A stretch of DNA of 64,000 nucleotides from Metabacillus sp. KUDC1714 (GCF_014217835.1 NZ_CP055263.1:2421501-2485500); one strand, 5' to 3'. Shown: positions 17,921 to 26,994, counted from the first letter of the stretch. Numbers and translations: made by a program. The notes: a model not told the origin generated them from the sequence alone.

Positions 17921-17960
17921 GGCCTAGCCTCTGACATTAATCAGAGGTTAGGCCTTTTTT
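17921..17960 (+). terminator. GGCCTAGC terminator after MpsC-like gene 2
   Basis: Stem GGCCTAGCCTCTGA / TCAGAGGTTAGGCC with loop CATTAA followed by T6. The lower stem is shared with the hairpin at 16127. Confidence 0.92.
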
Positions 17961-18084
17961 ATTAAAAATAATTAATCGTCTAGAGAGGAGGACCAAGCCT
18001 TCGATCCCATCTCGAAGCAAGCAAAGATCGCATATTTTATATAGTAAGTCATGTTCTTAATTAGACGAACCTAGGAGGTACTTT

Positions 18085-19281
18085 ATGCTATTAGGAAAAT
18101 TGCTTCAGGATCAAAATAAGTTTCTGATTTTTTCAACTTGCTTGACTGGATTGATAGGTATAGTAGGTTTATTACTTCAAATCCGAATTTCTATTGCAAT
18201 CTTGATTGTCATTATCATGGTTATACAATTGGTTCTTATTCTTGATATAAATAGACAAAGGTCTAAGACCGCACAGAAAGTGATCATAGATGATATCCCA
18301 TTGCCTGTCATAATAACAGACAATGAGAAACTTCTAGATTTAAATACAGCTACAGTATTAATGATTGGTGCAAAAAATAAAAATGAATTAATTGGAAGAG
18401 CTGTTAATGAGTTTATAACGTTTCGAGAAAGAGGGCATAAATCTTTACATGTCCAAGATTTTCAACATGCTCAGTTAAGTATAAAAGGGAAAATAAATTG
18501 CATGAATGGCAGAGTACTCGATATAGAACTCCTTAGCGGTGACCGCACTAATGAACTGGATGGAAGAATATGCTATGTAATAAAGGATATTAGTGAATAT
18601 ATTGAAAGTGAGAAGAAGCTCCAGCATTCTGAACAGCTTTCAGTTCTTGGGGAGCTTGCTGCAGGTATTGCTCACGAAATTCGAAATCCCTTAACAAGCT
18701 TAAAAGGTTTTTTACAGCTTTCTATAGGTACAAAGGAAAATAGAGAGATATACAATAATATCATGCTGTCAGAAATTAATCGAATTAATTTAATTGTAGG
18801 AGAATTGCTGCTTTTGTCCAAGCCTAAGGAGATGGTTTTTCAACCCAGTCATCTTTTATCGTTAATAAAGACTGTCGTAACAATTGTTAATACACAGGCA
18901 ATCTTATACAACATTGAGATCATAACTGAGATCGATGATGAAGTGCAACAGTTAAATATTAGCTGTGAAGAGAATAAATTAAAGCAAGTGTTTATTAATA
19001 TTTTGAAAAATGGAATTGAAGCAATGCAAATAGAAGGAAAAATGTACATAAAGGTTAAGAGGTTAAATAATGATGTTCACATCTCTTTTATTGACGAAGG
19101 GAACGGGATTCCAGAGGAAGAACTTGAGCGATTGGGTAAACGATTTTATTCAACGAAGGAAAATGGAACAGGGTTGGGGCTTATGATTAGTTTCAATATT
19201 ATCGAAAATCACAAAGGTAAGATGAGTATTTCAAGTGAAGTTGGGAAAGGAACCGTAATTGATATTGTTTTACCAGTTTAA
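18085..19281 (+). CDS. orphan membrane histidine kinase, PAS-HisKA-HATPase, sporulation-kinase type
   Basis: Sensor kinase of 398 residues. Two N-terminal helices (about residues 15-55) with almost no extracellular loop, a PAS domain (about 68-170), HisKA motif GIAHEIRNPLTSLKGF with His197, N box FINILKNGIEAM, and G boxes DEGNGIP and GTGLGLMIS. The lack of an outer domain resembles the membrane-integral sensing design of KinB/KinC-like kinases. The HEIRNPL H box is the type that feeds Spo0F. No response regulator is adjacent. ATG follows AGGAGGTACTTT. It lies about 125 bp past the terminator behind the MpsC-like pair, so it probably has its own promoter. Confidence 0.92.
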   Translation: MLLGKLLQDQNKFLIFSTCLTGLIGIVGLLLQIRISIAILIVIIMVIQLVLILDINRQRSKTAQKVIIDDIPLPVIITDNEKLLDLNTATVLMIGAKNKNELIGRAVNEFITFRERGHKSLHVQDFQHAQLSIKGKINCMNGRVLDIELLSGDRTNELDGRICYVIKDISEYIESEKKLQHSEQLSVLGELAAGIAHEIRNPLTSLKGFLQLSIGTKENREIYNNIMLSEINRINLIVGELLLLSKPKEMVFQPSHLLSLIKTVVTIVNTQAILYNIEIITEIDDEVQQLNISCEENKLKQVFINILKNGIEAMQIEGKMYIKVKRLNNDVHISFIDEGNGIPEEELERLGKRFYSTKENGTGLGLMISFNIIENHKGKMSISSEVGKGTVIDIVLPV

Positions 19282-19518
19282 ACAAAATGATAGAGGCTGA
19301 TGATCATAGTTAAAGGGTTCTGTTTTCGGGTGCTGGTATATTGAAAAAGTTGTTTTCCTTCTTCAATTAACTGGTGCAAGAGCTGGAGAATAAAGTGCGG
19401 TAAACATGCAAATCCTTAATTAATGAAAGGTATGAACATTATTTGCGATAGAAAAGAAGGTCGCTTGTTCAACCAACGCGGTGCTTTAGTTGATTAAAGA
19501 TCCAGAAAACTAAATTAA
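19282..19518. other. intergenic region, unassigned
   Basis: About 240 bp with no start/stop structure I trust. Stretches such as CTTCTTCAATTAACTGGTGCAAGAGC look like decayed coding or insertion-sequence DNA, but I cannot identify a parent. Confidence 0.3.
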
Positions 19519-19556
19519 AGAAAACTCGCTAATACAGCGGCGAGTTTTGCTTTTTT
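19519..19556 (+). terminator. terminator downstream of histidine kinase region
   Basis: AAAACTCGC / GCGAGTTTT arms then GCTTTTTT. Confidence 0.8.
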
Positions 19557-19664
19557 ATATACCCTTAGCTATGTCAAAACGACTGTCGTTTCGATTTGAA
19601 ATTTCATAAAAGCACCTCAAATCGGAAACCTTTATTGTCATAGTGAGTCAGCCTTTTTTTGAAG

Positions 19665-19802
19665 TTATCTTTTGTTTTCAGAAGAATTTTTTAATGATCT
19701 GCCTTTAAAAGTATTCTGCCTACTTAATAGCATTTTTGAGGAACGAATACTTTTAGCTGGTAAATTGTTATTAGGTGCAGCTTGTTCATTCCAATCTGAC
19801 AT
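19665..19802 (-). CDS. small basic hydrophilic protein (45 aa)
   Basis: Starts MSDWNEQAAPNNN and ends KNSSENKR. GAGGTGATGATGA precedes the ATG, giving a proper ribosome site. It follows the 74-residue gene at 19819 with a 16-bp gap, on the same strand, so the two are probably co-transcribed. Composition (Asn, Lys, Ser, Arg) resembles minor spore proteins. I recognise no family; the call rests on the start signal and context only. Confidence 0.55.
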   Translation of the reverse strand: MSDWNEQAAPNNNLPAKSIRSSKMLLSRQNTFKGRSLKNSSENKR

Positions 19803-19818
19803 TCATCATCACCTCACT

Positions 19819-20043
19819 TTATTCTTCCACTTTTTTACCGCTCATTAGCTTTTCGAATGGAGCCATAGTTGGATTCGGTTTAAATTGATGATCAAACGGG
19901 TTCTTTTCTTGAGTAAACTCTGGATCAGCATCAAGTTTTATTCCAATCTGCGAACCAGCAGTAGATAAAGGATCATTAATGATTGATTCCTTTTCACCAT
20001 CAGGATGAGGTGTTACCTCAGAATGTAGGTTTCTTCTATCCAT
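19819..20043 (-). CDS. small conserved-looking hydrophilic protein (74 aa)
   Basis: MDRRNLHSEVTPHPDGE ... ends EKLMSGKKVEE. The frame extends 45 codons upstream, but TTAAAAGGAGATGAAATC directly precedes the ATG at 20043, so that is the start. Acidic, Pro/Asp-rich, with DPEFTQEKNPFDHQFKPNP; it may belong to one of the short Bacillus DUF families such as DUF3905, which I cannot confirm. Its probable partner is the 45-residue gene just downstream. Spore-related expression is a guess. Confidence 0.65.
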   Translation of the reverse strand: MDRRNLHSEVTPHPDGEKESIINDPLSTAGSQIGIKLDADPEFTQEKNPFDHQFKPNPTMAPFEKLMSGKKVEE

Positions 20044-20148
20044 GATTTCATCTCCTTTTAACTGGATACTCTTAAGATAACGTATATGGTCAAAAACTAT
20101 TCCTAGGTAAAAAATTGCAAACTTGTTTTTTATCGTTTTAAAAAAATT

Positions 20149-20300
20149 ATAAAATTCTTGAACTGTGGATAAACGCACGACATCCAGCTCCAGCGCCTAG
20201 CCCCTCTAGGGTCTAGCTAATTTAGAATTGAAGGCAAAGAACGCCTTCTATTCTAAATCATCTTATTTGCCTGAGGCTGTTCAAGGCGCTTGCGCTTTTG
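20149..20300 (+). repeat. dispersed hairpin element, copy E
   Basis: Nearly identical to copy A over its whole length, including AACTGTGGATAA...GCAC lead-in and inner stem TTTAGAATTGAAGGC / GCCTTCTATTCTAAA. Differs mainly near the end (TTATTTGCCTGAGGCTGTTC). Ends GGCGCTTGCGCTTTTG. Confidence 0.88.
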
Positions 20301-20311
20301 TTCCTAAACAA

Positions 20312-20356
20312 CAAAAGGATAGATAAGCCAGATGTAATCTGGTTTATCTATCCTTT
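20312..20356 (-). terminator. terminator of 3D-domain protein gene
   Basis: On the minus strand AAAGGATAGATAA...TTATCTATCCTTT forms a near-perfect stem, followed by a TTTTGTTGTTT tract. Confidence 0.85.
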
Positions 20357-20391
20357 CGTTACATATACTCTTTATTTGAACATCTGTGAAT

Positions 20392-21585
20392 TTAATCTAA
20401 GATAATAATTTTTACTGTTTTACGTCCCCATTGCTTTGCGCGTGCGCTTGAAGGCATTAATACATCGATTTTATGGCCAATAATTGCACCACCAGTATCA
20501 CCAGCAATAGCAGTGCCATAACCTTCTACCCAAACTTTTGATCCAAGTGGAATTACACCAGGGTCAACAGCAATAAGCTTCATGTTAGGATTCTTTTTAA
20601 TATTATAACCTAAATAGGTTAGATCGCTTTTGGTATCCTCGTGGCTATAGGCTGTTGCAGTAACGTACATTTCTTTATTATTTGTCTTAGGTGTTTCACT
20701 TTTGTTAGAAGTAGAAGTTGATTTATTTTTAGTTGAAGGAGGAGGTGCAACAGCTACTTCTACAGCAGCAGCTTCTTCTTTCGCTTTTTTAGCTTTAGCA
20801 AGCTCAATTGCTCTTGCTTTTGCAGCAGCTTCCTCTTTTTCAATCTGAGATTGAATCGTTTTTATTTGTGATTGGATATTATTTTTTTTCTGTTCGGCAA
20901 GACTAATTTCAGATGCTAGCTTTGTATATTTATCCTGCATCGCAACTAGTGCTTGATTTCTTTTCACACGATTTTCTTCAAGGTTTGCCTTTTGGGTTTC
21001 AAGGTCTGCTTGCTGACTAATAAGGAGTTGTTCTTGTTTATCGATTTCTTGTTTATCTTCCTCAATTTGCTTTAAGTCAGCTTCTTGTTCAGCTAATATT
21101 TTTTTATCGGCATTTAATAGTGTAGTAACTGCGCCAATACGTTCAAAGAAATTTCCGATATTTTCAGAGTTGATAAGTGTTTCAATCACAATTGTTGTAT
21201 GGTCGTGGTGTTGGAGAGCGACTAGTCGCTTTTCCATAATTCCTTCACGCGCATACACCTTGTCCTGTAAGAGCACAATCTCTTCTTTTTTTTGTTGGAT
21301 GATTTGTTGAATTTCATTAATTTTACCTTCAACTTGTATTAAGCTTTGTTGATTTTGTGAAATTTCACTTTCTAAAGCTTGTACATTTTCTTGAATGCTT
21401 TTAACTTCTTCATGAACAGCTTGCTGTTCTTTTTCCTTTTGAAGAATGGTTTGTTGATTCTGCTCTAGCTGTTCTTCAGCACTATGTAAAGTGTCTTTAG
21501 TAGATTCTGCGTTTGCCACATAAGAAATAGGTAAAGATAATAGAAGGATACCAAGTGTGGCAAGCGTTCGCTTTAAAGCTCGCAT
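20392..21585 (-). CDS. secreted coiled-coil protein with C-terminal 3D (lytic transglycosylase-like) domain
   Basis: Probable peptidoglycan-remodelling enzyme of 397 residues. A signal peptide ends at about residue 26 (VANAES). Residues 30-265 form a long Gln/Glu-rich coiled coil of PcsB type, then a Lys/Ala and Ser/Thr/Pro linker. Residues 305-397 are a 3D domain: AVDPGVIPLGSKVWVEG, GDTGGAIIGHKIDV, with the conserved aspartates. This is the catalytic fold of YocH/YuiC-like Sps enzymes related to MltA. The coiled coil probably autoinhibits or recruits FtsEX, as for PcsB/CwlO (inference). The Shine-Dalgarno is buried in an upstream hairpin, so translation may be controlled. Confidence 0.9.
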   Translation of the reverse strand: MRALKRTLATLGILLLSLPISYVANAESTKDTLHSAEEQLEQNQQTILQKEKEQQAVHEEVKSIQENVQALESEISQNQQSLIQVEGKINEIQQIIQQKKEEIVLLQDKVYAREGIMEKRLVALQHHDHTTIVIETLINSENIGNFFERIGAVTTLLNADKKILAEQEADLKQIEEDKQEIDKQEQLLISQQADLETQKANLEENRVKRNQALVAMQDKYTKLASEISLAEQKKNNIQSQIKTIQSQIEKEEAAAKARAIELAKAKKAKEEAAAVEVAVAPPPSTKNKSTSTSNKSETPKTNNKEMYVTATAYSHEDTKSDLTYLGYNIKKNPNMKLIAVDPGVIPLGSKVWVEGYGTAIAGDTGGAIIGHKIDVLMPSSARAKQWGRKTVKIIILD

Positions 21586-21589
21586 AAAG

Positions 21590-21634
21590 CAACCCCTTTC
21601 TCGTCTTACTAGTTATAACATAGAAAGGGGGTTG
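21590..21634 (-). promoter_or_regulatory. 5'-leader hairpin covering the Shine-Dalgarno
   Basis: In the minus-strand mRNA CAACCCCCTTTCT pairs with AGAAAGGGGTTG (one bulged C); the second arm contains AAAGGGG, the ribosome site located 7 nt before the ATG at 21585. There is no T run, so it is not a terminator for the upstream exporter gene. Confidence 0.6.
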
Positions 21635-21685
21635 TGTAGGTTACAAATAGATTAAATTTTCCGGAAATTTTTTCCTATTATTCTA

Positions 21686-22927
21686 TTATTTCTCTTGTTG
21701 CCACTCGTATAATTTTCTATCTGTTGGTAATAAAAATGCAAGAATTCCAATTAAAGGTAATAGCGCGACACCAATCATAGTAGGTGTTAAGCCGATAAAA
21801 TCAATCATAGCTCCTAACGCAACCGAGCCAATTGCTCCCATACCAAAGGCTAGCCCTACTGTTAGACCTGACATTGTACCAATCTTTCCAGGAACAAGTT
21901 CTTGAGCGTAAACAACTGTTACCGAAAAGCTTGACATTAAAATTAATCCAATTAGTGCTAAGACAATAAGAGATATAGTAGAACCGACAAATGGTAATAA
22001 TAAAGTGAGTGGTGCTGTTGCAAGTAAGGAAACAATAATAACGTTTCGTTTCCCGAATTTATCAGCTAAAGGTCCACCAAAAAATGTACCGACGGCACCC
22101 ATTAATAAAAAGCAAAAAATATAAACTTGTGATCCGGCAATTGTTAAGTCATATTTTTCGATTGCATAAAATGTATAAAAGTTTGAAATAGCACTTACAT
22201 ACCAAGAACGAGCAAAAATAAGAAAAATAATGATTAATAGTGCATTCCTAATCGCTTTAGAAAATGATTGATTTTTCATTTGGGCTTTTGGCTTTGATTT
22301 AGTAGTAGGTTTTATATAATTTAATTTGCTAGAATACCAGTTTGCGATATAAATCAAAAATGCAACTGCAAGTGCTGCTACAATCGTAAACCAGATCGCA
22401 CCAAATTGACCAAGTGGTACAAGAATTAATGCCGTAATAATCGGGGCAAGTGCCTGACCACTGTTACCGCCAACCTGGTAAATGGATTGTGCCAAGCCGC
22501 GTCGTTTGCCTGCAGCCATATAGGCCACTCGCGAACCCTCTGGGTGAAAAACCGCTGACCCTAAACCAATAAATACAACGGAAAGCAGGATTGTTAAAAA
22601 GGATGGTGCAAATGCCAATCCTAAAACACCGAGCATACTGCATGTTAATCCAATCGGAAGAGCGTATGGCATTGGACGTTTATCAGTATACAGTCCTACA
22701 ACTGGTTGCATGACAGAGGATACCATATTTAGCGCAAATCCGATCAGACCAAGCTGGGTAAAGGTAAGGCCCATTGATTTTTCTAAAATTGGAAACATTG
22801 CAGGAATAACCGATTGGATGCTATCGTTTAAAAGATGACAGAGGCCAATAATGAATAATATATTATAGACAGTTCCTGTATCTTTTTGATAGGGTGCAGG
22901 TTGCTTTGGAATAGAAGCAGTTGACAT
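21686..22927 (-). CDS. fsr: MFS exporter, fosmidomycin-resistance (Fsr) type
   Basis: Twelve-helix exporter of 413 residues. The stretch FHPEGSRVAYMAAGKRRG, followed by AQSIYQVGGNSGQALAP, is the hallmark of the fosmidomycin-resistance branch of MFS antiporters. The motif GLYTDKRP replaces motif A. GAGGGAG lies about 11 nt before the ATG. Single gene. In other bacteria Fsr expels fosmidomycin; the native substrate in this soil-type Bacillus is unknown. Confidence 0.88.
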   Translation of the reverse strand: MSTASIPKQPAPYQKDTGTVYNILFIIGLCHLLNDSIQSVIPAMFPILEKSMGLTFTQLGLIGFALNMVSSVMQPVVGLYTDKRPMPYALPIGLTCSMLGVLGLAFAPSFLTILLSVVFIGLGSAVFHPEGSRVAYMAAGKRRGLAQSIYQVGGNSGQALAPIITALILVPLGQFGAIWFTIVAALAVAFLIYIANWYSSKLNYIKPTTKSKPKAQMKNQSFSKAIRNALLIIIFLIFARSWYVSAISNFYTFYAIEKYDLTIAGSQVYIFCFLLMGAVGTFFGGPLADKFGKRNVIIVSLLATAPLTLLLPFVGSTISLIVLALIGLILMSSFSVTVVYAQELVPGKIGTMSGLTVGLAFGMGAIGSVALGAMIDFIGLTPTMIGVALLPLIGILAFLLPTDRKLYEWQQEK

Positions 22928-23093
22928 AGTATATTCTTCTCCCTCGTAGTAAATAGTTGTTTCGATCCTCGAAATACTCTAATAGTCATATTATTGTCAT
23001 TAGCAGGAAAAAATTCAAGTGAATTATGAGAATATTAGATTAAAAGGGGAAATTAATGTTTATAGATCGATCTCTTTTTGTTTTTAAGGGAGA

Positions 23094-23138
23094 AAAGAGC
23101 TTGTAAATCTGTCTTTTTTAACAGGTCTACAAGCTCTA
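23094..23138 (-). terminator. terminator of iron-type ABC operon
   Basis: Minus-strand AGAGCTTGTAGACCTGT pairs with ACAGATTTACAAGCTCT, followed by TTTTCTCCC. Confidence 0.85.
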
Positions 23139-23145
23139 TCTAAGG

Positions 23146-24219
23146 TTAAATAGTGATTAGGGAGGGGGCATTATTTTTCTGGTTAAGGTTAACATAGACC
23201 GTATCACCAATATAAAAAGGTTTATTTTGAGAATCTTCATGAATGGCGATGAGGTCAGAACCAATATTTACAGTATAATGGATTTCCTTACCCTGAAATT
23301 GTACGTTCATAATTTCTCCTTCAATTCCTTCACCTGTATAGGATAAAGAGAATTGCTCTGGCCTAATTGGACAAAGATTTTTAGCTCTTAAATCTGATGA
23401 AACTTCAATATTCATCCAGTTTGATTGGATCGAAACTGAATAAGGCTTGAATGTAACCTCATTCAACCATTTTCCATGAATAAGGTTTGCTTTGCCTACA
23501 AATTTGGCAACAAATTCAGTATTCGGTTTACGGTAAATTTCTCTAGGAGTACCTACTTGTTGAATTTGTCCATTGTTCATGACAACAATTCGATCTGCCA
23601 TCGCAAGGGCTTCTTCTTGATCATGTGTCACATAAACAATTGTGGCTCCAGTCATTCTATGGAGACTTTGGATTTCTCTTCTCATTTCCATTCTTAATTC
23701 TGCATCTAAACTGCTTAAAGGCTCATCCATTAGAAGCAGGGCTGGTTTTGGAGCAATTGCTCTTGCTAATGCAACCCGCTGTTTTTGACCACCTGATAAT
23801 TCATGTGGCATTCTATTTGCATAAGTTTGTAGCTCAACAATGTTTAATACCTCATCAATTCTCTTTTCAATGTTGTTTTTTAGATCGTTTGCTAAAAATT
23901 GATGGTGAAGCAAAGGGAATTTTATATGATCCTTCACGGTCATATGCGGCCATAATGCAAAGGACTGGAATACCATACCAATATTACGTTTCTCTGGAGG
24001 TGTTGAATTGTTTTTCTCACTTACATTTTGATGATCAATCATAATAATCCCATCAGTTGGTGAATCAAATCCTGCCAAAAGTTTAAGTAATGTTGTTTTT
24101 CCACATCCAGAGGGTCCGAGTATTGCGATAAATTCACCATCTTTAATCGATAAATTTATTGTTTTTAATGCTTGTGTTTTCCCGAAAAACTTAGTTATAT
24201 TTTTAATCTCTGTTGCCAT
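23146..24219 (-). CDS. ABC importer ATPase, Fe3+/phosphonate type (FbpC-like)
   Basis: ATPase of 357 residues. Walker A GPSGCGKTT, Q-loop VFQSFALWPHMTV, signature LSGGQKQR, Walker B LLLMDEPLSSLDAE, H-loop YVTHDQEEA, and then a TOBE-type C-terminal domain (residues 240-357). The order binding protein-permease-ATPase on this strand and a double-length permease match Fbp/Sfu ferric systems; 2-aminoethylphosphonate and thiamine importers have similar parts. Its ATG at 24219 lies inside the end of the permease gene (17-bp overlap), with AAAGGTG upstream. Confidence 0.88.
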   Translation of the reverse strand: MATEIKNITKFFGKTQALKTINLSIKDGEFIAILGPSGCGKTTLLKLLAGFDSPTDGIIMIDHQNVSEKNNSTPPEKRNIGMVFQSFALWPHMTVKDHIKFPLLHHQFLANDLKNNIEKRIDEVLNIVELQTYANRMPHELSGGQKQRVALARAIAPKPALLLMDEPLSSLDAELRMEMRREIQSLHRMTGATIVYVTHDQEEALAMADRIVVMNNGQIQQVGTPREIYRKPNTEFVAKFVGKANLIHGKWLNEVTFKPYSVSIQSNWMNIEVSSDLRAKNLCPIRPEQFSLSYTGEGIEGEIMNVQFQGKEIHYTVNIGSDLIAIHEDSQNKPFYIGDTVYVNLNQKNNAPSLITI

Positions 24220-25930
24220 TATGAAACACCTTTCTTTCCCAAAGCTTTTGAATGAGGAAAATAGCTAAAAATCCTACGAGGATAAGTAATAAAATAATCG
24301 TCGAAAAGGCGGTTGAATGTGTTGTGTATCCGGCCTGTTCAAAATTAAAAATCACGAGGCCAATTGTTTCTGAACCACTAGACCATAATAGAGACGATAC
24401 AGTAAGTTCAGTTAAGGCAGTCAGAAATACAAGAAATGCCCCACTTAATACACCTGGTAATATGAGTGGAATTAGAATCTTCCTCCACTTAATATAAGAA
24501 GAAGCTCCACTTGTCATTGCTGCATCTTCCATTGATACATCGATCTGTAAAAGAGATGTTACACTTCCTCTAATTTGCAGAATGAGAAATCTAGTGAAAT
24601 AAGCGATATACATAATCCAAATTGACCCATATATACCAGGATTCCAGCCAGGTAAAGGTTCTAACCATGTGAAGATCATAGCTAATGCCAAAACAGTCCC
24701 AGGAAGTGCATATGGAATACTAATCATACCTTCTATCGTTTTATTGAAAAAGGAAGGCTGTCTAACACGTAAATAGGCAATAAATGTACCAATGAATAAG
24801 CCTACTAGTGTGATAATTGACGCAAGTTTTAGGCTGTTTTGAATAGCTTCTTGTGATTTGGTGCTAGAAAATAGAATAAATTCATAATGTTTAAAACTAA
24901 TATTTTGTAATGAAAAGTCTAATCCGTATGCTTTTATTAATGATGTAGAAGTCATAGATAAAAGAGGGACAAGACTTGTTGAAATTAAGAAAAACCATAA
25001 CCCACTTTCAATTATTACTCTTTTTTTCGTAGATAGAATGATGCGAGGTTCATGGTCTTCTCTGGATGTTTCAAATTGCTTTGAACGTCTAAGCAGCAGC
25101 CATTGAATAAGCGTTCCGATGATCGCGAAAATCCCTAAAATAACAGAAAGTGTAGCTCCTTTTGCAAAAGCTGATGGGCCGAATCCAATGATTTGTTCAT
25201 AAATATAGGTGCTTAGAACACGGATATTAGCGGGAATTCCTAAAAAAGCGGGGATTCCAAAGTTATCAAGGCTTGCAAGAAAGGCTAATAACCCACCACT
25301 TGCAATCCCTGGAAGTGCTAGTGGCATCGTGACTTTTCGAAATGAAGTGAATCTCGAACCACCAGAAACTTTAGCTGCCATCTCAAGTTCTCTTGGGATT
25401 TTTCTGAGTACACTAATTGTTAGTAAATACACTAAAGGGTAATGAGAAAATCCCATTACTAGAATTATTCCTGTAAGACTATATAAATTCATAGGTTCTA
25501 AGTTGCCAGGAAGGCTATTTAGTAGTAAAGCTACTGGTCCATTGACCCCCATAAATTGCGTCCAGGCTAATGTTGTTATGTAGGATGGAATGACAAAGGG
25601 TAAAAAAATAAAAGCCTGCAATAGCTTTTTATTTTGGATATTTGTATAAGCGACCAACCAGGCTGTTAGCAAACCTAGTATAACTGAAAGAATCGTAGAT
25701 CCGGTAACGATTATAAGGGTATTAAAGAGTGTTCTCCATGTCACAGGACTATGTAAAACCTCATAATAGTGTTCTAAGCTCAAGCCGCCTTCAGATGTGA
25801 AGCTTAAAAATATTAGCCTAACAATTGGGATGAAAAAGATAAGTATAACGACAATAAAACCAATTATTTTCAAAAAAGAAGGGGAATACATAAAAAGACG
25901 ATTCCCCGTATTTGTTGCTGAACGAACCAT
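24203..25930 (-). CDS. ABC importer permease, fused double (FbpB-like)
   Basis: Permease of 575 residues with about 12 helices, formed by two homologous halves. EAA loops appear twice: EMAAKVSGGSRFTSFRKV in the first half and EDAAMTSGASSYIKWRKI in the second. This internal duplication is standard for ferric-iron (SfuB/FbpB) importers. The binding protein gene is 20 bp upstream and the ATPase overlaps the 3' end. Membrane channel for the substrate delivered by the lipoprotein at 25951. Confidence 0.9.
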   Translation of the reverse strand: MVRSATNTGNRLFMYSPSFLKIIGFIVVILIFFIPIVRLIFLSFTSEGGLSLEHYYEVLHSPVTWRTLFNTLIIVTGSTILSVILGLLTAWLVAYTNIQNKKLLQAFIFLPFVIPSYITTLAWTQFMGVNGPVALLLNSLPGNLEPMNLYSLTGIILVMGFSHYPLVYLLTISVLRKIPRELEMAAKVSGGSRFTSFRKVTMPLALPGIASGGLLAFLASLDNFGIPAFLGIPANIRVLSTYIYEQIIGFGPSAFAKGATLSVILGIFAIIGTLIQWLLLRRSKQFETSREDHEPRIILSTKKRVIIESGLWFFLISTSLVPLLSMTSTSLIKAYGLDFSLQNISFKHYEFILFSSTKSQEAIQNSLKLASIITLVGLFIGTFIAYLRVRQPSFFNKTIEGMISIPYALPGTVLALAMIFTWLEPLPGWNPGIYGSIWIMYIAYFTRFLILQIRGSVTSLLQIDVSMEDAAMTSGASSYIKWRKILIPLILPGVLSGAFLVFLTALTELTVSSLLWSSGSETIGLVIFNFEQAGYTTHSTAFSTIILLLILVGFLAIFLIQKLWERKVFHNGNRD

Positions 25931-25950
25931 TCTTGACGCCTCATTTCATT

Positions 25951-26994
25951 CTATTGATCACCAAACATGCTGTTGAACTCTTCTTTATCTGTTTCACGTG
26001 CTTGATATAAATCGGATAATTCTGCTTCTAAAACGTCCATTTCTTCAATCGATTTAAGTCCTTCAGGAGCATCTACCCCTTTACGAATAGGTGTATAGCC
26101 TATTTCTGCTGCTAGTTTTTGCCCTTCTTCAGAAAGTACGAAGTCTACGAATGCCTTCGCAGCAGCTTCATTACTAGTATTTTTCATAATTGCAATAGGT
26201 TCAGTAATAACCGGTACACCTTCTTTAGGGTAAATAAGATCGATTGGTGATCCTTCAGCTTTTGCACGAGCGATAATAAAGTCAACAACCATTCCATATG
26301 ATTTTTCTCCAGCTGCTACAGCTTGTTGAACAGCACCGTTTCCTTCTGTTATCATTACTTCATTTTCTCTTAATTTCTCATAAAAATCCCAATTGAATTC
26401 GTCATTCCTAGTAAAAACACCTAGGTTATAAGCAGCAGCACCAGAGTATAATGGGCTAGGCATAATACTTTGTCCCTTAGCTTCTTCAGTAGTTAAAACA
26501 TTCCATGAATCTGGTAAGTCTGTAACCTTTTCTGTATTTACCGCTAAAACCGTTGCCATAACTTTTGTTCCTGTATACATTCCATCTTTATCTACAAAAG
26601 TTTCTGGAATCTCACTTGTTTCTTCGGATTTATAAGATAACAATAGGTCTTCGCTTTTTAAATTCTCAAATGTTACAGCATCTGCTACTAATAGAACATC
26701 AGCTTGTACTTCACCAGCTTGATTTTCTGCTTGGATTTTACTTATTACTTCTTCAGTGCCAGAGCGGAAAATCTCTACATTTACATCAGGGAATTTTCCT
26801 TTAAAGGCATCTACAAGTTTTTGAGCATCTTCGTCAGGCTGTGAAGTATAAAAAGATAAATCTCCTTCAATTGCTGTTTGCTCGTTGTTTTCAGTTCCTT
26901 CTTCAGCCCCTGTTGGTTCTGAATCATTACTACTACAAGCTACTAAAAATAAAAAAATGATTACAAAGCTGAATGTTTTTTTGATTGTGATCAT
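25951..26994 (-). CDS. ABC importer binding lipoprotein, Fe3+-type family 1
   Basis: Signal peptide with lipobox LVAC, lipid-attached Cys20, then an acidic linker and a family 1 extracellular solute-binding fold (GDLSFYTSQPDEDAQKLVDAF, ADVLLVADAVTF, EGNGAVQQAVAAGEKSYGM). 347 residues. The motif region and operon structure fit FbpA/AfuA iron binders, but I do not see the classic adjacent tyrosine pair clearly, so phosphonate-type substrates remain possible. GGAGGGAAC precedes the ATG. First gene of the operon; I found no convincing Fur box upstream. Confidence 0.82.
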   Translation of the reverse strand: MITIKKTFSFVIIFLFLVACSSNDSEPTGAEEGTENNEQTAIEGDLSFYTSQPDEDAQKLVDAFKGKFPDVNVEIFRSGTEEVISKIQAENQAGEVQADVLLVADAVTFENLKSEDLLLSYKSEETSEIPETFVDKDGMYTGTKVMATVLAVNTEKVTDLPDSWNVLTTEEAKGQSIMPSPLYSGAAAYNLGVFTRNDEFNWDFYEKLRENEVMITEGNGAVQQAVAAGEKSYGMVVDFIIARAKAEGSPIDLIYPKEGVPVITEPIAIMKNTSNEAAAKAFVDFVLSEEGQKLAAEIGYTPIRKGVDAPEGLKSIEEMDVLEAELSDLYQARETDKEEFNSMFGDQ

